Source of the DNA: JBNJEM01 sp051745935
GTDB lineage: Bacteria; Planctomycetota; Planctomycetia; Pirellulales; Pirellulaceae
Reading direction: 5' to 3'
Assembly: GCA_051745935.1 (NCBI GenBank)
Contig: JBNJEM010000101.1
Coordinates: 1-15,791 of the forward strand
Length of the DNA stretch: 15,791 nt
Both the position numbers and the translations under genes were made by a program. This document shows positions 1 to 5,924 of this stretch, one piece after another (the stretch's first letter is position 1; each line of letters opens with the position of its first letter). Under the pieces are notes generated by a model. It ran no database searches. It was not told the DNA's origin and was given only the letters and a program-made list of their open reading frames with translations.

Positions 1-80
1 GTCCTTTCGTCTCAATACCGGCGAAACGAACGGCGCAACAATATGGATGGCAACGACTTGGAGTTTTTCCTCACCCCAGG

Positions 81-197
81 GCGGGCCTGTACTTGGCCGG
101 GGACGCCAACGCCCGCATCGCCCGCACCACGGTGACCAATAACCGGGGCGAGGCGGTCACCGGCGGCCATGACGCCGTGCACGGCGGCGGGATTTAC
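81..197 (+). pseudogene. Remnant of a right-handed beta-helix (pectate-lyase-like) protein
   Basis: Read from base 81, the plus strand encodes AGLYLAGDANARIARTTV followed by TNN and, after a few residues, a glycine-rich HGGGIYA. This is the style of one or two coils of a parallel beta-helix or polymorphic outer-membrane repeat (a T-x-V-T-N-N rung, then GGGIY). There is no start codon, no further helix repeat and no proper end. The frame runs into the 170-bp repeat at 197 and stops at 255-257. It is probably a scrap of a large secreted protein broken at the repeat boundary. Only about 39 codons are recognisable, so the family call rests on motif style alone. Confidence 0.45.
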
Positions 198-366
198 GCC
201 GCGGGCGGACGAAGGCTCTGCATGCCCGGTGGCGGCGTGACGCGGGCCTGGACATGAAGGTGCCTTCCGTCTCGGGACGGAGTCCGAAGCTACCGGAGCA
301 TCCGCCGTAGCTCGGGAATCCTTTCCCGAGACGAACCGCCGGCACACCCCGCCACGACCCCCGCCC
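197..366. repeat. 170-bp direct repeat, copy 1
   Basis: Bases 197-366 match 495-664 at 168 of 170 positions; the differences are at 300/598 (a/g) and 322/620 (t/c). Inside lies a hairpin: CGTCTCGGGA at 268-277 is perfectly complementary to TCCCGAGACG at 324-333, enclosing GCTAC (289-293) and GTAGC (307-311). A second CTCGGGA at 311-317 can also pair with TCCCGAG, so two alternative stems compete for one arm. No open frame with protein-like content runs through it. Confidence 0.9.
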
Positions 367-494
367 GCTGAAGAGGCAGCCGAGCTTTAACGCGGCGTGT
401 CAACGACCCCGGCAGCCCGCGAACGACCAGGCCACTCCGCCAACGTCCGCGGACTGGAACCCCGCCAGCCCATTCGCCCGGCGCACGGCGTGGG
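367..494. other. Spacer between the two 170-bp repeats
   Basis: This GC-rich 128-bp stretch separates the repeat copies. I see no protein-like frame and no repeat of the flanks in it. Confidence 0.4.
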
Positions 495-664
495 CGCCGC
501 GGGCGGACGAAGGCTCTGCATGCCCGGTGGCGGCGTGACGCGGGCCTGGACATGAAGGTGCCTTCCGTCTCGGGACGGAGTCCGAAGCTACCGGAGCGTC
601 CGCCGTAGCTCGGGAATCCCTTCCCGAGACGAACCGCCGGCACACCCCGCCACGACCCCCGCCC
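495..664. repeat. 170-bp direct repeat, copy 2
   Basis: Near-identical to 197-366, offset by 298 bp. The hairpin occupies 566-631, with arms at 566-575 and 622-631. Both differences from copy 1 fall in predicted loops (598 and 620), leaving the stems intact. The copy ends two bases before the recognisable tyrosine-recombinase remnant starts. Confidence 0.9.
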
Positions 665-665
665 C

Positions 666-854
666 GTCGAAGACGCCGCGGACGTGCGGTTCATTCAGGC
701 CTTGGTCGGGCACGAGAGCCTGAAAACCACGCAAATCTACACGCACGTTTCCATCCCGCAGCTGCGTCGGGTCCATGCCCGAACGCATCCTCCCTTGGCG
801 ACTTTATCGCCGAGCGGACGGTCCATCGTCAGAGACGTCGCCCCAGCCGCCTGA
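666..854 (+). pseudogene. C-terminal remnant of a tyrosine recombinase (phage-integrase family)
   Basis: The plus strand reads VEDAADVRFIQALVGHESLK, then TTQIYTHVSIPQLRRVH, and ends at a TGA at 852-854. This is the classic end of the catalytic domain of XerC/XerD-type recombinases. The box II histidine of 'GH-S-L-TT' is the codon at 711-713, and the nucleophilic tyrosine of 'IYTHV' is at 738-740. The upstream Arg box, the rest of the catalytic domain and the N-terminal DNA-binding domain are absent. The sequence directly upstream is repeat copy 2, so the gene is broken at that boundary. Family members run to about 300 residues or more; only 62 codons remain. The recombinase cannot be active, but its presence marks past integration or rearrangement here. 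Confidence 0.85.
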
Positions 855-1285
855 GCCGGACGACGATTCCGAGGCGGATGGCCGACCGACCGCCTGAGAA
901 CCCGCGGTCGGGTGGCACTCTACGCCGGTAACCAAAACTGTACGCGAGCAGACGCAACTCGTTTATTCACAAACCATTCGAGTTCGCTTCGCCCTGGAAA
1001 TAAAGGAATTTCCGAATCTCGCACTTCGGGGCAGTTGCAAAATGTAAGCAACGCTAGCACTTGCCTGCTCTCCATTGCCGGCGCAGTTGCTGGTGTCCCC
1101 AGAAACTCCACGAAACACTTGTATTTGAGGTTGAAATGCCCCCGTGCCAAATCGTTTGGTTCACGGCGTAGGGTGGCACTGGCTGAGCGAGCGCGGGACA
1201 GGCTTCCATTTCTGACAACGCTAAACGCGAGCGGAGCCAGTGCACGGTTTCCACTTCCCTCTCGTGGTGACATGACACGGTCACT
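855..1285. other. Intergenic stretch with no convincing gene; contains one inverted repeat
   Basis: GC content appears to drop here compared with 1-854. Frames on both strands are open for stretches but show no family motif and overlap each other. The only structure I can support is the perfect 9-bp inverted repeat listed at 1176-1243. Confidence 0.5.
1176..1243. repeat. Inverted repeat (9-bp arms, 50-nt spacer)
   Basis: GCACTGGCT at 1176-1184 is perfectly complementary to AGCCAGTGC at 1235-1243. The left arm sits in GTAGGGTGGCACTGGCT, a wording that reminds me of dispersed non-coding repeats in planctomycete genomes. No coding frame crosses it convincingly. A MITE-like or REP-like element is possible. 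Confidence 0.5.
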
Positions 1286-1480
1286 GTGTACAGGCCCTCT
1301 CCCCACACCGGACGGTGGTTGAGCGAGGATCCGATCGGGTTCGAGGCGGGGGATGGGAATCTGTATCGGTATGTCATCAATAGTGTGACAAGTTATGCAG
1401 ATCCTACAGGCCTGTATGCTAATGAAGTGCATACTGGTGATCGGTTTGACGCTGATCCGGTCATGGTCCCAACGTGTTGA
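1286..1480 (+). pseudogene. RHS-repeat-associated core remnant (C-terminal end)
   Basis: The frame contains GRWLSEDPIGFEAGDGNLYR followed by YVINSVTSYADPTGL. This is the conserved end of the RHS/YD-repeat core, normally preceded by 'YRARYYDP-x-T' and followed by a variable toxin tail. Here YRPSPHTGRW stands where that lead-in is expected. Nothing upstream encodes the thousands of residues of YD repeats that form the RHS shell. After the DPTGL motif only about 20 codons remain before the stop, so no toxin domain is present. It is the tip of a lost RHS protein, and the track-wide start at an ATG is fortuitous. Confidence 0.8.
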
Positions 1481-2011
1481 GATCCGCCCGCACTTCGCGC
1501 GTTGCCCGTACCCTACCCGACCGGGCGCCACTCTGTCAACTCGGTGCTCGCACGCCTTGGCGGCCCCGGACGGCCAAACGACCGGGTTTTGGCATGTTTC
1601 GACGAAACTCATATACCGAGAGCGACATGCACCTGTCATCGAGGCGTTGAATCCACCCCGGGGCGCGGGGGCAGCCTCTGACTTCCCTTCCATGACCATG
1701 GCGACGGGGCCAGCCGCCGTACCTGATCCGCGCGGCCAAGTCCAGCAGGGATTTCAGGGTCTGGCATCGTCGGCGCAACAACGCGATCTCCAGGCGCCTT
1801 CGATCTTTTCCTCACCCCAGCCCAATCGAGTACTGGGAATTTCGTCCGTGGTCGCACCAAGGATCCACTACATAGTAATCAACGCACGCAGAATGCCGGG
1901 ATACGCTACGAGGAGTGGTTTAGAGTCAGTATTTGCCGTTTCTCGCTCCGGTTATCCGGCTTTCTGGTCTTGCACTGGAGAATCTCTGTTGGGGAAAACG
2001 GGGGAGACGCG
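1481..2011. other. Intergenic stretch, no supportable gene
   Basis: Several overlapping open frames exist on both strands, but none shows a motif, a ribosome binding site or protein-like composition. One shared scrap is visible: CGGCGCAACAA followed about 35 bases later by TTTTCCTCACCCCAG occurs at 31-79 and again at 1771-1820. This suggests two decayed copies of the same unknown sequence. Confidence 0.4.
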
Positions 2012-2785
2012 CTATTTCCCGTCTGACCGCTGATCCAAGTCCCGCCGGAATCTGGGGCTGGGGCCGGCGTCTCTGCCATTAGGGCCTTTGGGACTGCCAC
2101 CGTCATACGGAGGACGCCCGTCCGGGCCGTAGCCTTCATACCGGTCCTCTTGGCGCCGAGCACGCTCGTATCGCGTGTCTTGGGCGTGCCGCTCGTCCAA
2201 TCGCGAACGCGGGTGGTATCGCATTTCTCGTTTCGCCGGCCGGTCAGGACTGGGATCATAACGATACCACCGCCCGTTTCGGTAGGAGGTCCAAAAACCG
2301 CCGGGGGCCCAGTAGCTCAAGTGCCCCGAAAAACGACGGAAACGCCATTCCTTGGCGCGGTCGTCCCAATGGCGTATTTCGGGATCCCAGTCGTAACCGA
2401 GGCCATTTTGGCCCCGACGATCACGGTCAACATCTGCATCGTCTCGCCGCGCAGTCCGATTCCGAGAGTCCCGGTCGTTCCCGTCACGGCGAGCGCGCTC
2501 ACTAGGAACCGCGTATTCGTCGCGTCGACGAGTTCTCAAGTGGTCCCGATCGCGCCCGATTCCGCGCGCCCTACCGGCCTCCCGCTCAAACGACCTCTCG
2601 ACCTTGTCGCCATCATTTTCCTCCTCTGGGGCGACGCGGCTGGCCTCGCCTTCCGCGTTTGCCGGTGCGTCCGGTCGAGGCCGGTTTGCGGGACTGTCGC
2701 CGTTGCGATTAACCTGAGCCTGGGTGATGTCCGCAGTCAATCCCACGATAAGTATTGCCATGAGTAGCGTGGTTGTGTGTCGCAT
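2012..2785 (-). CDS. Secreted Arg/Asp-rich hypothetical protein
   Basis: A 257-residue protein starting at the ATG complementary to 2783-2785. It is preceded by a strong GGGAGGGG box about 8 nt upstream, which decides this start over a longer open frame. Residues 1-23 form a Sec signal peptide (RH, then a hydrophobic TLLMAILIVGLTA stretch, then ITQA|Q). Residues about 25-140 are low-complexity and very rich in R, D, E and N. Residues about 140-190 carry a tryptophan/tyrosine-rich segment with FSGHLSYWAPGGFWTSYRNG and GRWYRYDP, similar in style to the 'YWxPxxxWxxYRNGRWxxY' motif of many planctomycete secreted proteins. The C-terminus is again Arg/Pro/Gly-rich and charged. An exported structural or surface role is possible but unproven. 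It is divergent from the glycosidase-like fragment. Confidence 0.75.
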   Translation of the reverse strand: MRHTTTLLMAILIVGLTADITQAQVNRNGDSPANRPRPDAPANAEGEASRVAPEEENDGDKVERSFEREAGRARGIGRDRDHLRTRRRDEYAVPSERARRDGNDRDSRNRTARRDDADVDRDRRGQNGLGYDWDPEIRHWDDRAKEWRFRRFSGHLSYWAPGGFWTSYRNGRWYRYDPSPDRPAKREMRYHPRSRLDERHAQDTRYERARRQEDRYEGYGPDGRPPYDGGSPKGPNGRDAGPSPRFRRDLDQRSDGK

Positions 2786-2956
2786 TGCCTCACCCCTCCC
2801 AATGTTGGAACGCCAATCTGTTCGGAAACTGATGGTATGGTTGATGTCTGCTCGACGTGCAGCTGATCGCTCGACGCCCGGAGCGGCGTACACTGCACTT
2901 CAAGTCCGCGCTCGGCTGTGTTGACGGAGAGACGTGCAGGATCTTTGATCTCGCAC

Positions 2957-2994
2957 GGTCCTGCCCACTAAATCATTGTAACGGTTACAGGACC
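2957..2994. promoter_or_regulatory. Nested palindromes upstream of the glycosidase-like fragment
   Basis: GGTCCTG (2957-2963) is perfectly complementary to CAGGACC (2988-2994). Inside it, GTAAC-G-GTTAC (2978-2988) is a second near-perfect dyad. They lie between the divergent genes starting at 2785 and about 3028. They could be an operator or a small hairpin; both dyads are short enough to occur by chance. Confidence 0.25.
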
Positions 2995-3027
2995 ACTTCG
3001 ACCAGCAATTTCCGTCAAGAAAAGGCC

Positions 3028-3816
3028 GTGGCTCCGCTGTTTAATATACCGGTCGCGGATGACTTTCTCCGCCGCGAGTCCGACCAACGGGAGGACGGCT
3101 TGCGTCAGGCAGCTTTCCACCCGGAAAAATCCAACCGCCTGAAATATAACGGAAAACTGCATGCGATCGGCATTCATCGCTATTGGGACGTGGACTATGT
3201 GCCGATGGAGGGCAGCTACGATTGGTCGCTGCAAAGCCAGTTCGAAGAGGTGAAACGGAAAGCCGGGATCACGGCGGATGTCGCGTTCTACACCGATGAG
3301 ATGAATGTGAAGAAACGCGAGATCACGGAACAGGAGGCGGCGCAACGGTTTCTGACGGCACTGTGGGATGCACTTGCCGTGGTGAATGACGAGGGCGAAC
3401 GCGTCACCGAATTCGTCATGCCGTGGAACATCTTTCATCGAACTGACGAGGACGAGCACTACGGTCTTTGTACGCAACTTGATCCGTGGACGCCGGTCGC
3501 CCGCGGCAGAGTGCTCCAGTTGGTGTGCGAGTTGACCGAAGGGATGAAGGTCGTGAACTGCGACCCGAAAGGCCGTGGGGAATTGATGCTGGAGGGATCG
3601 GACCGGAAGCTCTGGGTGTGGCATAACCGGAAAGCGTGGACGGACCATCCCGGCACGACGTTCACGGTGCGTGACATTCCGAGAAGCGCCGAAGAACTGT
3701 CCATCTACGGTTGGGATGGACTGCGGGACACGATCGCGTTGAAGGACGCTTCATCCGTCGAGGTCCAGAAATTGAGTCCGGGCGAGACGTATATGTTCTT
3801 GGTAAAGGTAGAGTGA
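3028..3816 (+). CDS. 5'-truncated glycoside-hydrolase-like protein
   Basis: About 262 residues from the GTG at 3028, which follows AAGAAAAGG at a short distance. The frame stays open back to a GTG at 2857 without protein-like sequence. Residues 6-40 are encoded by a dispersed 105-bp repeat. From residue 46 the sequence looks like the end of a TIM-barrel glycosidase: AIGIHRYWDVDYVP, then a barrel-strand-like VAFYTDEMNVKK (about 85-96) with acidic residues suited to a catalytic carboxylate, then VTEFVMPWNIFH (about 126-137). Residues about 165-262 resemble a C-terminal beta-sandwich (KLWVWHN, FTVRDIP, SPGETYMFLVKVE). The front half of the barrel and any signal peptide are missing, so the gene is probably a decayed or rearranged relic. 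The exact glycosidase family is not recognised. Confidence 0.55.
   Translation: MAPLFNIPVADDFLRRESDQREDGLRQAAFHPEKSNRLKYNGKLHAIGIHRYWDVDYVPMEGSYDWSLQSQFEEVKRKAGITADVAFYTDEMNVKKREITEQEAAQRFLTALWDALAVVNDEGERVTEFVMPWNIFHRTDEDEHYGLCTQLDPWTPVARGRVLQLVCELTEGMKVVNCDPKGRGELMLEGSDRKLWVWHNRKAWTDHPGTTFTVRDIPRSAEELSIYGWDGLRDTIALKDASSVEVQKLSPGETYMFLVKVE
3044..3148. repeat. 105-bp dispersed repeat, copy A
   Basis: Bases 3044-3148 align without gaps to 6025-6129 with 16 mismatches (about 85% identity); the sequences diverge on both sides. The core CCGCCGCGAGTCC and a perfect 24-base block beginning ACCAACGGGAGGACGG are shared. Both copies lie in the same reading frame of plus-strand open frames. Of the 15 codons that differ, 12 change the amino acid, so protein-level conservation does not explain the similarity. 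Confidence 0.85.
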
Positions 3817-3930
3817 AATCACCAGGAACAGACTTCATAAAAGCCCCGTGTGATTGGCAAGAGGCGTTTATGGACCGGCAGGCATAGACGTGTGCAGCTG
3901 GGGATAGCCCACGTTTGGCGCACCGTGTTG

Positions 3931-4464
3931 TTAACCGATCTCCTGTCCGCAGTTGTCGCAGAATCGTGCATCCGGATCATTGAGTTCGTGGCAACTGGGG
4001 CATGCCTTTGACTTTTGCAGTGCGGCACCGCAACCGTTGCAGAAATTCGCGGCTGCATCGTTGTCTCGGTTGCATTTGTGGCAGCGAATCAGTCGCGTTG
4101 GTTCCGTGGAGTTCCCAGCTCGCAAGCCTTCGCCCACCGCACTTGCAAGGTCTCCAACGGCGTCCTTGGTTCCACTCGCCATGTAATTGAATGTATCCTT
4201 TCCCACGGGGGCAACTTCGTTGGCTACGTAGCGGGCAACTCGCCCCATAAACGCAAAGCGACATATGGCGAAGCCGACGCCCAATAAGGGGATCCCCACG
4301 AAAGCACACCAGAAGTAACGCGGGGGTCCGAACGAGCCAAAGGAAGAGAAGAAACTTCCAAGGCCGATAACAACAAGGACTAGGCCCGTAGTGGCCACCA
4401 TCGGTCCAACCACTCTGAGAACTGATCTGACTTGTTGGTGACCTTCGTCAATGTGTTTCTTCAC
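3931..4464 (-). CDS. Membrane protein with two C-terminal zinc ribbons
   Basis: A 177-residue protein beginning at a GTG (complement of 4462-4464), preceded by AAGGAG seven nucleotides upstream. Two hydrophobic segments, about 20-38 and 51-72, form a membrane hairpin, followed by a helical linker. The tail holds two four-cysteine zinc ribbons: C128-x2-C131 with C142-x2-C145, and C155-x2-C158 with C169-x2-C172 (CHKC, CNGC, CPSC, CDNC). This layout is the double zinc ribbon (DZR / zinc-ribbon) family. Such proteins anchor a metal-binding, protein-interaction module at the cytoplasmic face; the function is unknown. All cysteines are present, so the gene looks intact. It converges on the glycosidase-like fragment across 114 bp in which I see no clear terminator. 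Confidence 0.85.
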   Translation of the reverse strand: MKKHIDEGHQQVRSVLRVVGPMVATTGLVLVVIGLGSFFSSFGSFGPPRYFWCAFVGIPLLGVGFAICRFAFMGRVARYVANEVAPVGKDTFNYMASGTKDAVGDLASAVGEGLRAGNSTEPTRLIRCHKCNRDNDAAANFCNGCGAALQKSKACPSCHELNDPDARFCDNCGQEIG

Positions 4465-5126
4465 GATTGTTCTCCTTTATATGCACGGATAGCAGACTCC
4501 CTGTTGCTCTTAACGCACGTGCCCGCCTCTTGGGCCCGAGAGTCTGGAGAGGTATTTCCAATGTAACGACATGGGTGGATTAGGAGCAAGCGGGAGACGC
4601 GGAACCGCCGCGGGACGCCTCGGCTGCTTGACTGGTGCTCATGGTCGGCCTTACCGTGTATCAAATGCGACGGCGGAAGGAGTCCTCGCTTGTTGCCGGA
4701 AGTTCCTGATGCGCTGACCGTTTTTGATTAGCGTGTTGCGGGATTTGGAGAGGCATTGCTTTTGGACGTGCGACGAGCCTCCGAGTCCCTCTCCGGCCCA
4801 CTCTCGCCGGGCTCGAAGGCCCGTCGTACACCATTTCGTCAGAGACTCTGTGAGCCATTGTTTTTGACACTGCGCACATGCGGCGCTACAATCGCGGCTG
4901 TCGCCCAACGGCGCGTCTTCAGTTGACGGTGTTCGATCAGTTTCGCGGAAGCAGTATTCGCATCGGGCTGTGAACCGAGATTCAAAGCGATGTTCAAGGA
5001 CGAAGGAAGTACTCGCGATGTTGCGGAACATTGATGACGGCGGCTTCGTTGTAGCTGACCATCTTCTTCCCCCACGAGACGAGCTCGCGGGGGCCGCGGG
5101 GTGTTGGGGCGGTCGCAGACGGCCCG
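4465..5126. other. Stretch without a convincing gene; one Cys-containing minus-strand frame
   Basis: The start of this stretch holds the ribosome binding site of the zinc-ribbon gene. The rest is open in several minus frames. The frame at 5031-4651 reads RCEYCFRET, then CSAACAQCQKQWLTESL: two CxxC-type pairs that resemble a small zinc finger. It has no visible ribosome binding site and ends in non-protein-like sequence. I treat it as a possible decayed small zinc-binding protein, not a gene. Confidence 0.35.
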
Positions 5127-5432
5127 TGAAGCGGTGATCTGGTCCCCGTAAGAGGTATCAACAGTCCACCTAGTGTAGCCATTATGAAAAGTTAACACAC
5201 GTCTTTGCTGGTTGGAGAGCGTTGCGTTGTCGCTAGGCGAGACATCCCAGTGCGGGTTCCATCGCCCATACTCCCCGCTCCAGAACAAGTAATTATTACC
5301 GGTATCAGGTCTTTCAAAGCTATGCGTTCCGACGTTGATCGTCTGCGCCGACGCGCCGGCGGTGCCCGGGGCAATGAGCGATGCCGCCAGGGCATCGCCC
5401 TTCGCCCGCGGTGTTCGCGCGATGCGCGGCAT
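5127..5432 (-). pseudogene. Possible remnant of an exported protein
   Basis: From the ATG complementary to 5430-5432, the minus strand reads MPRIARTPRAKGDALAASLI then APGTAGASAQ, which looks like a signal peptide (basic n-region, Ala/Leu core, ASA|Q). It continues NVGTHSFERPDTGNN, FWSGEYGRWNPHWDV and LTFHNGYTRW, which has the composition of a secreted beta-rich domain. After about residue 102 the frame stays open to 4839 but becomes Arg-rich and non-protein-like, suggesting a frameshift or truncation near 5127. No family is recognised. The signal-like N-terminus could also be a chance product, as it overlaps the end of another gene remnant. Confidence 0.35.
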
Positions 5433-5436
5433 CAAG

Positions 5437-5580
5437 CCCCCGCTTCGTCGGCACAATTGCCGGCTGCGGGGAGTCGTCGTCCAGGAACTCCAAAACGAAA
5501 TCCGCCGCCGCCAACGCACATTGCGGGTCAATTGGTTGTGCCCCGTATGAATCCCAACCGCTCGGACAGAAATATCTTAG
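5437..5580 (-). pseudogene. Remnant of a small 'WDSYGA' protein
   Basis: The minus strand encodes LRYFCPSGWDSYGAQPIDPQ, then CALAAADFVLEFLDDDSPQP and AIVPTKRG. The pattern 'NWDSYGAxPxxPxAxxxAxxFL...P.P.I.PTxxG' is a recurring small hypothetical protein in planctomycetes and cyanobacteria, usually continued by 'VQLEWHxxGIDLEIEI'. That second half is missing: after G the frame turns into Arg/Ala-rich sequence. Neither a proper start nor an end is present. The function of the family is unknown to me. Confidence 0.6.
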
Positions 5581-5684
5581 GCGGTGAACTCTGATCCGTT
5601 TAACCGCAATTCCGCGGTGACGATCGGCATGCCACTGTGCGGTGCCAACCACCGCTGCCGATCGCACCATTGAAGTAAACCCGG

Positions 5685-5891
5685 ATGCAACACCCAATAT
5701 ATCGCGTTTGCTCGTCTCGGGTTGTTGTGCCATTTGCACTTCGCGTGGTATTCGACGACGATATAGAGCAAGTCATCGAGTTTCGTCCAATGCTCGCCGG
5801 CGGGGTGTTCGTCCCCCTGCGTGATCTGGCGGTCTTCAACGATCGCTGGGGTGAGAGAAAGGTAACGATTAAGCCGATTGGCGAACGTTAA
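5685..5891 (+). pseudogene. Truncated DUF2442-like protein
   Basis: From the ATG at 5685 the frame reads MQHPIYRVCSSRVVVPFALR, then VVFDDDIEQVIEFRP and LAGGVFVPLRDLAVFN. This matches the pattern of DUF2442 proteins ('hpiY.V....V.PY.LRV.FDDG....IDFRPVL.GELYGPLRDLALFN'). Full-length members continue with 'V.LDPE..TLVWPNGADFDPETLYDWP'. Here the sequence after residue 53 becomes an unrelated RWGERKVTIKPIGER and stops, so the second half is lost. DUF2442 genes often pair with DUF4160 toxin-antitoxin-like genes; no intact partner is visible. The ORF antisense to it is the region of the WDSYGA remnant. Confidence 0.65.
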
Positions 5892-5924
5892 GCGAATGAA
5901 GAGTCAGGAAAATCGGAGGGTTTT

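Noticed and set aside
1..900. Possible CRISPR array from the spaced repeats
   Set aside because: Only two copies of 170 bp with a 128-bp spacer; far too long and few for CRISPR, and no cas gene is present.
920..1699. 259-codon minus-strand frame
   Set aside because: It crosses the RHS remnant on the other strand, has no motif and no ribosome binding site.
1395..2033. 212-codon plus-strand frame
   Set aside because: It starts inside the RHS motif in another frame and shows no protein-like pattern.
2150..2767. 205-codon plus-strand frame
   Set aside because: Antisense to the secreted Arg-rich gene, which has a signal peptide and a strong ribosome binding site; the plus frame has neither.
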